Shown in pieces: positions 20,828-31,700 of a DNA stretch of 64,000 nt. Made by a program: the position numbers and the translations under genes. The stretch is from Chelydra serpentina (lineage: Eukaryota; Chordata; Testudines; Chelydridae). The notes beneath the pieces are model-generated. The model made no database searches and had not been told where the DNA came from. It worked only from the letters and a program-made list of their open reading frames with translations. The first letter of the stretch is position 1; every line of letters starts with the position of its first letter. The stretch covers positions 34,785,001-34,849,000 of the forward strand of contig JBAIAC010000004.1 in NCBI GenBank assembly GCA_037349315.1. The letters are read 5' to 3'.

Positions 20828-21539
20828 TGTGATGGGGTGCCTGCCCCACACTGGGCTCTAAGAGGTAAATAGAGCCCCAGGGAGGTTGCGCAGGAGGCAG
20901 CAAATCAGAGAAGGGCTGAGAGGTGCAGCCAATCAGGGTCCAGCAGACCCATATAAGAAGAGCTGCAGGGCAGAGCAGCTTCAGTAGCTGCCTGGAGCTC
21001 GAGGAGGGAAAATCAGGCTCCCTGGACAGAGCAGTGCTGCTAGCAGTGACTGGGGGAACTAAAGACGGCTCCAGGTTGGCTGCAGGAATTTGCAGGTTGA
21101 GGCCCTGAGGGATGGATGAAGAGGATGCTGGGGGCTGTGGGGAAGTGGCCCAGGGAAATGAACTGAGGAGCTGGAGGGGATGCAATAAGTGGCAACCATC
21201 TTCAGGGTCTATGAGCCAGGACCTGGAGTAGTGGGTAGGCCTGGGTCTTCCTTGGTGGCCAGCGTGGGGGAGGGGAGTGGTCATACAATTGGCTGCAGTT
21301 GCCACTGTAGGAGGAGGCTGGACAGCAGACTGCAGTTTCCCCAGAAGGGAGGAGAACAGAGCGTGATATGGCTGGAGGGCTGTGTCATGAAGAGAATGAT
21401 GTGGTCCTGGGAGTGATGAGAGTCCTGGAGCAGAAGTGATGGCAGTAAGACATCAGCGGAAGAGGGTGCACTGGCTAGCAAAGATAATCTCCAGGATAGC
21501 CAGCAGGAGGCACCGTAGTGGTGAATGGATCCTGTCACA
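20828..21539 (+). repeat. 5' LTR
   Basis: 712 bp, TGTGATGGGG...CCTGTCACA. A TATA-like CATATAAGAAG lies near 20950, after a CCAATCAGGG box, consistent with a pol II promoter. A possible primer-binding region follows directly at 21540 (TGTGGTGGAGAATGTGGG); I cannot assign the tRNA. Confidence 0.85.
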
Positions 21540-21676
21540 TGTGGTGGAGAATGTGGGTATTCAATCGCCCCAAGGGAAGGGGGCTGAGTGAGGGACTCTA
21601 AAACTGTTTCACCACTGCCTCTGATACAAGGGGAGTTTGAAAGACTATTTAAGAGACATTTGGAGGTAAAGGGACT

Positions 21677-22330
21677 ATGGAGCTGCCAAGTATGGAGAAC
21701 CAGAAGCAACAGTGGAAGGCACAGAGATACCTGAAGGAATGCCTGAGGCAGTTAGCAGAAGAGCAGTGTTATTTGGTCAAGGCTCTCCAGAAGGTGATAA
21801 GGGCCAGAGAACCTGGGGCAAGGTCAGAAGCCCGAGCAGGGCAGTGTTATGTCTGTGGGTGGAGGGGACGCTTTGAGAGAGGGTGTCCCTATCGGGAAGA
21901 GAGAAGTCTAGCTACAATGGAAAGAGAGCAGGGAAAAACCAAGGTCCCTGACTGGTGAAGGGAACACGAAGGGGAGATGCTTGTTTGCCTGTGGGGAACC
22001 AGGACATGTGAAGAGGCAGTGCCCTCATAGGCAGAACAGGAGCCAGGGAAGGACAGCATCCCACTTGGGAATGAAAAGGGGGACCTGAGCCAAGATAAGG
22101 GCAAAGGAACCAGAAAGGAACAGGAAGAGATGTCAGATACCCAAAGAGGATGCACCAAGATGGTGGAGCTGGCCCAAGGGGCCAAACGGGAGAGAAAGGA
22201 GAAACCGAAGAGAAGGAAGAGTCCCCTAGAATTCCAACTGAAGGAGACCAATCGAGGGGAGCTGGGAACTCAGACCCTGGGAGAAGGGGGACTGGGAGAG
22301 CCAGCAGAGTGAGGGCCAGGGCTATGGGAG
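21677..22330 (+). pseudogene. gag remnant with two zinc-knuckle motifs
   Basis: An open stretch at 21677-21958 reads MELPSMENQKQQWKAQRYLK, then CLRQLAEEQCYL, and CYVCGWRGRFERGC, a CCHC knuckle with the His replaced by Arg (C-X2-C-X4-R-X4-C). After the stop, in another frame around 21980-22030, a second knuckle reads CGEPGHVKRQC with its His kept but an extra residue between the first two Cys. Such knuckles bind RNA in retroelement Gag proteins. The stop, frameshift and lost His show decay. Downstream sequence to about 22330 is Lys/Glu-rich and gives no recognisable domain. Confidence 0.65.
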
Positions 22331-22449
22331 AGGCTGAAAGCCACCAACTGGGCCTTGTTAATAGTGCAACATGGCACAGACATTGACAGGGAAATTTACA
22401 AACACCTGGGGGGAGAATGACATGTTGCTCCTCCTAGTGGAGAACCTAA

Positions 22450-22745
22450 GGGCTGGTCTACACTAACCCCATAATTCGAACTAAGATACGCAACTTCAGC
22501 TACGTGAATAACGTAGCTGAAGTCGAACTATCTTAGTTCGAATGAAAAAGCACTTACCCGGGGTCCACACACGGTGCGCAGGCTCCCCCGTTGACTCCGC
22601 CTACTCCGTTCGTCGAGCTGGATTACCAGCGTCGACGGCGGAGCACTTCCTGGTTCGATTTATCGCATCTAGACAAGACGCGATAAATCGAACCCAGAAG
22701 ATCGATCCCGCGCCTCCGACAGGACGCGTAAGTATAGACGTACCC
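22450..22745. mobile_element. Harbinger-type MITE, copy 2, inside the LTR element
   Basis: 296 bp, same family as 2984-3278: ends GGGCTGGTCTACACT and inverted GGGTACGTCTATACT, flanked by TAA on both sides (22447-22449 and 22746-22748). The three hairpins are conserved in place, and the third (TTTATCGCATCTAGACAAGA) has only one arm mismatch. It inserted into the already integrated LTR element, so it is the youngest layer of this nest. Confidence 0.85.
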
Positions 22746-22837
22746 TAAGACAGGAGAGGGACACCCTGTGAGCACAGTTGCAAGGGAGGCAGGAGGGGTA
22801 ACCCCCTCCAGGGCAGTTGGTCTTAAAGGGGAAGGTG

Positions 22838-23529
22838 TGTGATGGGGCACCTGCCCCACAATAGGCTCTCAGGGCTTAATAGAGCCCGAGAGAGGCTGTG
22901 CAGGAGGCAGCCAATCAGGGAAGGGCTGAGAGAAGCATCCAATCAGGGCCTGGCAGGAGCTTGAGGAGAGAAGATCAGGCTCCTACCAGGAGGAAGGAGT
23001 GCCAGCACCCTGGACAGAGCAATGCTGCTAGCAGTGACCGGGGAAAACTAAAGACGGCTACAGGTTGGCTACAGGAATTCACAGGCTGAGTCCCTGAGTC
23101 AAGGGTGAAGAGGGTGCTGGGGGCTGAGGGAAGTAGCCCAGGGAAATGAACTGAGGAGTCGGAGGGCACGCAGGAAATGGCAGCCATCTATACAGTCTCT
23201 GAGCAAGGACCTGGAGTAGTCGGAGGGCCTGTATCTCTCCCCCACTTCCCGCTGGCCACTGAGGAAGTGGCCATACAATTGGCTGCAATTGCCACTGAAG
23301 GAAGTGGCTGGACAGCGGACTGCAGTTCCCCCGGAAGAAGGGAGAACAGAGCATGACATGGCTGGAGAGCTGTGTCATGAAGAAGATGCTGCAGTCCTGG
23401 GAGTGACATGGGTCCTGGGGTGGAAGTGACAGCAGCAAGACATCACCAGAAGAGAGTGCACTGGCTAGCAGAGCTAATCCCCAGGACAGCCAGCAGGAGG
23501 TGCCATAGTGGTGAGTGAACCCTGTCACA
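22838..23529 (+). repeat. 3' LTR
   Basis: 692 bp, TGTGATGGGG...CCTGTCACA, same family as 20828-21539. It lacks about 50 bp around the TATA-like segment of the 5' LTR, where CCAATCAGGGCC runs straight on to AGGAGCTTGAGG. Confidence 0.85.
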
Positions 23530-23639
23530 GGGACTGTCAGTTAGTTTGGGGGACCCTGGGTTGCCTCAAAGGATATTTTCCCTCCTTGAGGCAATGGCGT
23601 AAGATGGTAAAGTTAATACTAAATGTTTTAGTCAGCAGT

Positions 23640-24480
23640 ACACACAGCAGACAACATTTGGCCTTCGCCAGAGTATGGCAGAGTCAGAGTTGGGGACTGT
23701 AGAACTTGACAAAGCCTTTCGTGGCAGTAACGATGCTGGGTTGCATGAGAGCTTGAAATATAAAAAAATGCTCTTCTGGGATCTGTTGGACAGAAAAGGT
23801 CAGGGTGCACTGGCCCTTGTTTCAGGTCCTTTCTCAAATGGATACGCCTATTCATTTTTTCTTTGGCCTGGAAAAGAAACATGCAGAGTGGAAGATGATT
23901 GGCCATTTCAAGATGTTATCAGACTGAATACTTTCAGATCCTGTGGGGATTAGGAACCTTGCTGTGAATTTTTTCTCAGAGCAGTATGCCTCAGAATCTG
24001 TGTTCACCTGAGACTCGGTGACTCCTTGGGGATCTTCCTAGGATTTCAGCATGGGATGCGGACAGATTTGAACAGGACCTGACACTTTCAGAATTGACTT
24101 CTGCCCTAAATGGCTTTGCTCCAAAGAAGACACCTATTATTGAGGGTTTTCTTGTTGAGTTTTATAAAGCCTTTTGGACCCTTCTTAGGCCTGACTTGCT
24201 CCAGGTTTCTCAGAAGAGCATCAGAGAGAAGATATTACCATTTAACTGTCATCAAGAGCTTCTTACCCTGTTGCCAAAGAAGAGGGACCTTGGTGAAGTG
24301 AAGAATTGTAGCTCCGTGTCCCTGCTTTGCTCCAACTATAAACTTTTTTCAAAGTCCTTGGCAAATGGACTGAAAACTGTGATTGGTTTGGTCGTTCACC
24401 CTGATCAGACCTATTGCATCCCCATCTGGCCCATTTTTGATGTCCGCACTCTTTTGATCAGGCTTCCTCAGCTCACATAA
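23640..24480 (+). pseudogene. Tx1-like LINE ORF2 remnant: linker and early RT motifs
   Basis: Readable pieces are LDRKGQGALALVSGPFSNGY, FFLWPGKETCRVED and, after a frameshift, LTLSELTSALNGFAPKKTP, GFLVEFYKAFWTLLRPDLL, LLPKKRDLGEVKNCSSVSLL and NYKLFSKSLANGLKTVIGLV. These correspond to the N-terminal extension and motifs 0-2 of a LINE RT. The catalytic motifs A to C are absent: after DVRTLLIRL the sequence jumps (24480-24590) to the thumb/post-RT region. An internal deletion of the polymerase core is the simplest reading. Confidence 0.65.
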
Positions 24481-24579
24481 ACTGGGGCAAGAGTAACACA
24501 ATCCTGCTGAGAGCTTAGGTGATCTCCAACCCCCTGACTGCCGCAGGGACTATTGTGGAGCCAAACTGGCTGAAAGACA

Positions 24580-26000
24580 CTGGAAATCATGCTGGGACCA
24601 GATGACAATTTGAGTCAGAATTGGGAGAGAGTTATGGAAAAGGTGGAAAGGACGTTGCAAAGGTGGACATGGCATTTGCCTTTACTCTCCTTCTGAAGGT
24701 GACTGTTAGTCATTAACAATTTCATTGCCTCTATCCTGTGGCAGAAGTGTATTTGGATTTCCCTCCACTCTTTTTAGAGAAATTTCAGGAGATATTTTTG
24801 GATTTTTTTTTGGCTGAGGCAGAGTATTTTGTATCTGCTTGTTGTGGAAGGGGGTGAAGGTCTCATTGATCTTTTGAGCAGAGTCGCTACTTTTTAGTTA
24901 CAGTCTCTGCAGCACCTCTTGTTTGGGGATGAGCCTGTTCCTGGGATGCAACTAGGCTTTGCCTTTCTTTGCTGGGTAGGGGGTTTGGGTTCGATCAGGA
25001 ACTTCTTTTTTGATCCCTGGATGACTCAGTTTTAAGGTGTTACCCTGTTTTGATCAAAGCATTTTTAACACTTGGAGATGTTTTTAAGCTGAGGCCTCAG
25101 GATAGGTGGCTGGAATTCCCAGGGTTGCTTGCTGAAGCCCTTGTTTATAATCCTGCCTGGAGGATTTCTAGTCTTCTTTCTAGGAGTCTTGTCTCTTTGC
25201 TTATTGCAGCTGGTTCATTTAATTGAATTTACTTATTTTCCACGGATCTCAGGGGATATCTTGGCTATCAGTCTTGGTTTTCATTCCATTCAGTAGGTTT
25301 CTCAGTTTTTACCAGAGGTGAAATCAGACCTTCCTAGGGGCAATATTGTGAGGATAGACAGTTGCCTCCTTGAGCAACCTACTCCTGATTATCGTAATAT
25401 TACTATTTTTTTTGCTTGTTGCTCCTGCTGTAGATTGGGATGTCAAGCCTAGCAACTGGCTTGTCTTCAGTGGGTCTTCTGATTTTACTTCTAATAGCTT
25501 AGGCCATAAAACACTGTATATGCTTGTGGTAAAGATTCATAATTTTCAAACACTTGTTGATTATCCCAATATGGTATGGAAAAGACAATTTCTGGTGATG
25601 GACACCAGCCAGGCTGGCGAACTGTATACAGTGCTCCGACTGTGAAGAGAATGGGTAATTTCCAGTGGGGAGTTCATCATGGAACTATTGCCATGAATGT
25701 ATTTGTGCATCATTTGACTCCAGAAGTATATGTGCCATCTCCTTTTCTGTGATATGGAGGAGACTGTTTTTCTCCTTCTTCCAAGTTACAGCTATTTTAC
25801 TTCAGGGTATTTTGGGGTTATTGTCCTTTGATTTTTCTCCTACTGTATTTGTGTTTGCTGCTAAGTGTAGGTGCAGCAATAGATCTGTGGTATCCCTTGC
25901 AAACTTTATTGTGGGTCAAGCAAAGATGGCCATTAAAAAAAGTAGACAATGTAAATTATTTGGTACTGGGGTTGCCATTGTTCTTTGGTTTTTTTTAGAT
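24580..26000 (+). pseudogene. Tx1-like LINE ORF2 remnant: post-RT region
   Basis: Pieces such as NWERVMEKVERTLQRWTWHL and SLVINNFIASILWQK match the region after the RT in L1-like LINEs. The far end (25665-26006) reads LFSFFQVTAILLQGILGLLS and SLANFIVGQAKMAIKKSRQC, resembling the C-terminal domain. Many stops are present. Confidence 0.5.
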
Positions 26001-26076
26001 TTTTAGTGGGTTTACACCTTCATCTGGAGTTTAGATATTATACTCTTACAAGCAATTTGGATCAATTTAGTCAGCA

Positions 26077-26520
26077 GTATGTCACAGCTGAGTCATGGGC
26101 AGCCAGACCTAGTGGTCAGAGCCGGAGTCCCCAGTCATGAGTCAGGAACCAGAGATAGGCAGGGTCAGGATACCAGGGGGTCAGAGACAGGAGACAAACT
26201 GGAGGTCAGGAACCACAAATCATATGCCAGGAGACAAGCTGGGTCAGGATGCCAGGAAATCAAGCAGCAGGAGCAGGAAACACAACAATCCAGAGTAGAG
26301 CCTGGTATTCAGACAGTTTCCTATTCCTGGGGCTGGTTTAAGTAGGGCCAGTGGGCCAATCTGCTGCTCTGAGGCTCTGGCAGTTTGGCCCAATACACTG
26401 TGGAGCCTTACACTGAGGCTTGGCTTCATTGGACGTAGGTAAGCTGTCGTCAGCAAGCTACCAGGTGGAGGGTTGGAGTGTGGCTGCTCCTGTGGACTTG
26501 GTTCGAGACCCATAGGTCAT
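26077..26520 (+). repeat. LTR-like fragment with GTCAGGA/GTCAGAG short repeats
   Basis: TGTCACAGCTGAGTCATGGG starts a segment rich in GGTCAGGATACCAGG, GGTCAGAGACAGG and GGTCAGGAACC units, ending near GGTCATGAC. It resembles turtle LTR sequence, but I could not confirm a target duplication. Confidence 0.4.
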
Positions 26521-26600
26521 GACGTGATGGATTATTGGAAATCCTGTTTGGGATGTGCAATTAGTTTTGAATTTCTAATTTATTTTCTTGTGTTTCTGTA

Positions 26601-28270
26601 CTGATTTTATTGAGAGGTTTTTTAAAAGTCAAAAGTTTCTCTCACTCTCTCTTCCAGACCCCATGCCAAGAGTGATTTGTGTCATGGCAGATTTGTTATT
26701 TTAAATTCAGTGGATTCATGTTGGTGTATATATTTTCCATTAGGGCAAAAAAGTGATAAAATATTCTATGGAGATGCATTATATCTGGGTATAACTAATA
26801 TTTTAGGAATCAGCACACAAGGAACAATAATATGGCCAAAGGAGAGGTTCTAAATTTCTTGCAAAAGGGTCACAGAGAAAAGTGAGAGAATCCAGTGGGA
26901 AAATATTTTTGCAAAAGGGGTAATTTTGAACTTTGATTATTTTCTCTGTATGAATCCATTTTAATTAATATCACCATGAAAAATTCAAATACCTTTCAAA
27001 GTTTATATTCTGTTTTAGTTTTTATCATTTCAATGAGATTTTTATAAAATAAAGCTAAAATTAAACCCAACTCTGTAGCAAAACCTTACCTTTGGTGCAG
27101 CAACCACTGCACTAGAATGTCAAATTAACTATGTACGTGTCCAGAAGCTGCAGGCAGAAAGCAGGCCTGGGAATCTGACACTGCAATCTTCCTGCCTTCA
27201 TCTCCAGTCAAGAGACTCCAGTATCCACAGCTTTTCTCACATACAGCTGAATTTAATCATTAGGTCGGCACTCTAAAAGTGCAGATTTCAGCAAGCAGTG
27301 CGAAACACAACAGCAGCTTTACATCAGCTTCTGAAAAAGGAGGGGTGATTAGAAGTGTCCCACGCTGACATTTCTATGAAATGGTCATTCTTAAAGCTTT
27401 CAGTTGCCTCTACTAACATTACTGCACTGCATTATTGAATAAGTATTCCCTATATCAGAGAGCTTCCAGCTGTGATCCACATCCCTTCTGAATGGTCCAC
27501 AGGATGAAACAGCTTGATAAATGGGGGGTGGGGATTGGGGATTTTGGAGGAGAGCTGCTCCATAAGGGGATCTTTAAGAGTCTTTTGAACAAAAAGATGG
27601 GAGAAACCCTGCTCTATATTAAGTTCCAGGAAATTAAGAAATACAACAGTAAAAATATCTATCTATAGTACAACAATAACACAGTTAGGTTTGCAAAGGT
27701 AATTTTTTTAAGGAAAAGCCCTGTAAAAGTACCTGCTGTCAACGTGCACATTTCCTATTCCTTAGACTGCTGTTCTAGCAGTTTATCCAATCTGAAAGAA
27801 GAATGAAGTTGGCTAGGTACAGCATGTGCAAACAGTGTACAGTATGCAGTTACTAACAGTATCAATGCAATAAAAAGAAAATATTATAAGTCACAAATGT
27901 TAGTCTTCCATCCACTCATGCAGCATGGCCTGAAAATGAAATGCTTTTGGACTGTAGGAATGAATTTGATTCTCTGTCTCACACTGCCTTGCATGAAAAA
28001 TTAATGCAAATGGGCTTAGGTAGGAACACTGGATTGAAAACTGACTATAAAAGACCTTAACCAAGAGGATATCATAAACAACCATGCATGGTATGGGGGA
28101 GAAATCTCCTGGGAAGCTGCAAGAACAGGTGTCAGGCCAAGTCATATTTATGTTCACTTGTGTTTTACAAAAGGGAAATAGCACATTAATGGAACTCTCT
28201 GGTGATTCTGAACCAGGAAAGGATACAAACATTTGCACAGGCAAAAAGCAAAATGAAAAAGGGATTTTCA
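26601..28270. other. Intergenic DNA, no gene seen
   Basis: AT-rich sequence; open frames at 27900-28278 on both strands are mutual shadows with no domain. Nothing else is supported. Confidence 0.4.
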
Positions 28271-28273
28271 TAT

Positions 28274-28315
28274 TGTGACGATGTCCCCATAAAGTTTTAT
28301 GGGGAGACCGTCACA
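28274..28315. repeat. 42-bp near-perfect palindrome
   Basis: TGTGACG...CGTCACA, with arms TGTCCCCATAAA and TTTATGGGGAGAC. By eye 18 of 20 arm positions pair, with a tiny central loop. The ends match those of TG...CA LTRs in this window (TGTGACGGGG at 8915), so it may be a remnant of element termini. Confidence 0.6.
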
Positions 28316-28720
28316 CGTATATTAAGGACATTGGAAGAAAATGACAAAATGAGAATCAAGTTGGAAAAAAGTACAGGCTAATATGTCTGGGGAATAATAA
28401 ACCAAACCATTTATTTGCAGAAATATGGGAAGAAGAAAATCTAAAATATTCCCGGAGTGATAGTGGGCAGGAAATTAGATGTGAGTTTGGACTGATATGG
28501 CAGTAAAAAGTCCAATGTGGTTTTGGGCTGCATAAGCAGAGGCATCACACAGCAGGGAGATATTGGCTCCTTATAGGAATAGTTCATTCAGTTCTGGGCA
28601 CTGCATTACTTGGGAAGATACTGATAAACTGCAGGTCATTCAAACAAAAATGCTCATGAGGTCTGAAGGAATGTGAGGAGAGATTTAAACAGCTTTATAT
28701 CATTGACTAAATTTTATAGG
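28316..28720 (+). repeat. Old CR1/L3-like ORF2 fragment
   Basis: Contains CCAATGTGGTTTTGGGCTGC, ATAAGCAGAGGCATCACACA and TTCAGTTCTGGGCACTGCAT, corresponding to the CR1 region translated as [10 protein letters not shown] and YCVQFWAPH. It is heavily decayed and has no 3' tail. Confidence 0.55.
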
Positions 28721-31700
28721 GTTTGTGTCGCTAAATCAGGAAGGAACTTTGGTGCAGGGGGATTTGTGATCTAGTCACGCTGCTATCAGGAGCTTCCATT
28801 TGCCCATGGCATGCAGCATAAACACAGCCATGAAGCCATTAGTAACAACAGATTTCTTATGCAGGTGTTGTAGGATTTGAATTCTTCTGAACCCCATATG
28901 CTTGCAGACAAGCTTGATTTATCTTCAGAAATTGTTGGATAGGATGTATGTGTACTGTAAAGAATCAACACCACTCAGTTGTGTCATAGGCCTTATACTA
29001 CTAACACCTAACGGAAGTGGTCCTTTGGCTCAAGTGAGAAGTGTGTGCATTTGGAACAGGAAAACGGGTATACTGTTACCAAGAAGTTATCAATAGTCAT
29101 TGTGTGCAGTGGATTCCTGCACTGACCACATACAAACATATTTGTTATTCAAACCAGGCATGAGCCTCTGGAATGCAATATAGGAGGTGCTGGGCTGTAA
29201 AATGAGAATGTGCTACCCTTTGCAAGCCAAGCTTATTGAAAAACTGTTTTCACATTTCCCAATAAAACTCTGACATAGTTAAATTGATTTACAAAACATT
29301 TTTATCACAGTATTGTGTTTGATTTTAAAAACTGCTCATTTTTGTAGTATTCTTGCGAAATAGATGTTGTATGAACCCTCATTAGGACAAAAGCAATCAA
29401 TCAAAAGAATAATGCTTGGATAATGAAAACCGTTGGTAGCACTGTATAAAACTGCAGAGCAGCAGCAGGTGCCTGGGCCTAAAAGAGAATGGAACAAAAT
29501 GTCTATGCTGCTTTATTTCTTCAAAATGTGGTGCAAATTAACTAATTAAACATACATGTGTGATAGCACAGGTGAGACACTACCTCAATGTCTGGCTTGC
29601 AACTCCACCTCTCCCTCCCCCTCCCCCCCCCCCCCCCAGTTGTCTGCACTGGGGAGTTACAACAACATCCATAAAAGCAACGAGGAGTCCTTATAGCACC
29701 TTAGAGACTACGCCTTAGCACCTCTTGATATCCTTTCGGGGAAGGTCTATCTACTTCTGCCTATGCACAGGAGTGTCCAATAACTTTATTATTTTACTAA
29801 TGGGTCCTGTGCTACTGTAGGCCCCTTGTCCATCTGCAGACTAAACTGTGACTCACTCTTCTTGCTTCTAGACTGGATTCCTATTTGCCCAATGCTTTCT
29901 GCTCTCACCTCTTGTGCCTGGGTTTGGTTGAGAATCTGGACATGCCCAGAATCACTCAGATACATGGGCTTGAGAATAGTCATTTTTCCACCTGCCCAAG
30001 ATGCCTGCAGCTGCATTTCCAAGTGGGTTCAATTCCTCACTTTTGCTCAGTTTTACAGGTTGCTTTCTGTTTTAATTTTTTTTTAAATGGGGACAGGTTT
30101 ACCAGTGGATTTTGGTGACTGAGTTCAAATAATCAAAAACGTCTGAAAAATCAGCTGTGTATCTCAACAAATTTACTACAAATGTATCCCTTTACTAATG
30201 TAATTTGGTGTTGCTTATTGCCCGATTGCTACTTTTGTTACTTTCTTCTTAATTTCTTTAATCAACTTTATGTCTGCAATCTATCAATAGCCACTTGATT
30301 AGATCTTTTACTGAAAAGAATATGTACTGGTAGGAAAAAGTCCGTTTACTAAGTTAGGCTGTGTTGTAACTAATTTATAATAAACTTAATATTATCTGCT
30401 TATATGTACAGCTGTTGTCCCACCAAGCATATTCATGAGAACATACAAAGGTGTTCAGATACAAAGATGATGAGAGCCACATAGAAATACTTTTTAAAGG
30501 AACCTATTTCTGGTGTACATTTTTGTTGATCTAAACTTTTATATTTAAAAGTTTTCTTTCTTGATTACCTGCTTGCACTGAGGATGCCTCCATGTCTTAT
30601 TACACACAAATGTATAACCAGATAGCACCATTTGCAGCACTGGAGAAAGAGTAACACATACGCAATGATTACTTAAATCTTAGAAGTACAATCCGGTAAT
30701 GATCTTACAGCACCACTACAGGAACTATTTATCCCGTTTCACACCATAAAGCTGACTTTCTGTTAATCAGATTATTACACACATCTGAGTTCCTTTTAGG
30801 TTTACCAAGTAGCAACAATTCTATCTCTGTATTTCTTGATTTTAAGTGATCGAAGGCCCCTCTGGCAAATGTTCTGAATTACATGGTGTCATGCTTCAGG
30901 GTTTAAATTACCTATAGTGAACAGTAAGGTAGTTATCACATGAAACAGATGATGAAACCAGATACCTTTTATATAGAGAAAAATGAAGAAGAACACTATC
31001 TCTATGAAAGATGTCCAAAGCAATCTTTATCCTAGTATTCAAAGGGCCTGATCTTGGCAAGGTCCTAAGTAGTGCTGTGGTAGAGTGGATAACAGAGTAA
31101 GACCTTCTCCAAAAACACATGGTATGCACTTACGGTTTGCTTGCACCTCCACTCTGTGCATGTGGGTAGAGAAAAAGCTGTTGCCTGCTAGACCCACCTC
31201 ATATATATAGGTGCGGAAATGGGTGGAATCATGGCTCTGCTCCCCAGTGCAACAGCCAGCATGAAGGAGGGGAATTCTCAATTGGCATAAAGCTGGTGGA
31301 GCTGGCTCCTGCCCCAGCTTCCTGATGCCCAAACTACTCCTGTTGCATACACAGAAGGAGGAGATGGGAGGCAGTGTGTGAAGTGCTCTGCTCCCCTACA
31401 GCAAGCCTCACCTGCCATTATGGTCCCTTAAAGACCATTAAGCAGCTGTTGTAAATTACAGCAGTCACTAGGCTGTTCTAAAATCTGACCAGGGTTGTGA
31501 TTGGACTGGGGGCAGCTTGAGAATAAGGGAACTGTAACCAGCTTCATGACATCCTCCTACTGCACCAAGCGTAGGGGAGAATCCATCCCTTAACGTGTTG
31601 AAGATGTTAGTATCCTTAAAATATCTTAATGGTCACCGTTTACAATGCCTGTGTACTGACTGAAGAGACCATTGACACATGGAAATAACTTTGCTTAAAG

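Larger units (their letters stand above)
20828..23529 (+). mobile_element. LTR retrotransposon with two LTRs, no pol, 5-bp TSD
   Basis: Two LTRs (20828-21539 and 22838-23529), both starting TGTGATGGGG and ending CCTGTCACA, flank about 1.3 kb of interior. The whole is flanked by a perfect 5-bp duplication, GGGAC (20823-20827 and 23530-23534). A purine tract (AAAGGGGAAGG, 22825-22835) sits just before the 3' LTR. The interior has a gag remnant with zinc knuckles and a later Harbinger MITE, but no protease, RT or integrase. It is an internally deleted or non-autonomous element; the knuckle architecture suggests a Ty3/gypsy-type gag, which is inference. The LTRs differ in length (712 and 692 bp) and by scattered substitutions, so the insertion is old. 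Confidence 0.85.
17915..26600 (+). mobile_element. Decayed Tx1/L1-like LINE, split by a hAT and an LTR retrotransposon
   Basis: Pieces of one old LINE appear in order on the + strand: ORF1 (about 18190-18300 and 19190-19600), APE endonuclease (20148-20400 and about 20517-20600), linker (23640-23950), early RT motifs (24060-24480) and the post-RT region (24560-26000). The similarities (LNVNGCRDHKKHMALFEYL, FLQEVHTDA, KRDLGEVKNCSS) point to the Tx1 group of L1-like LINEs, not CR1. It is interrupted by a hAT element (18301-19189) and an LTR element (20828-23529), both with target duplications. All frames are broken. The outer boundaries are approximate. Confidence 0.7.
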
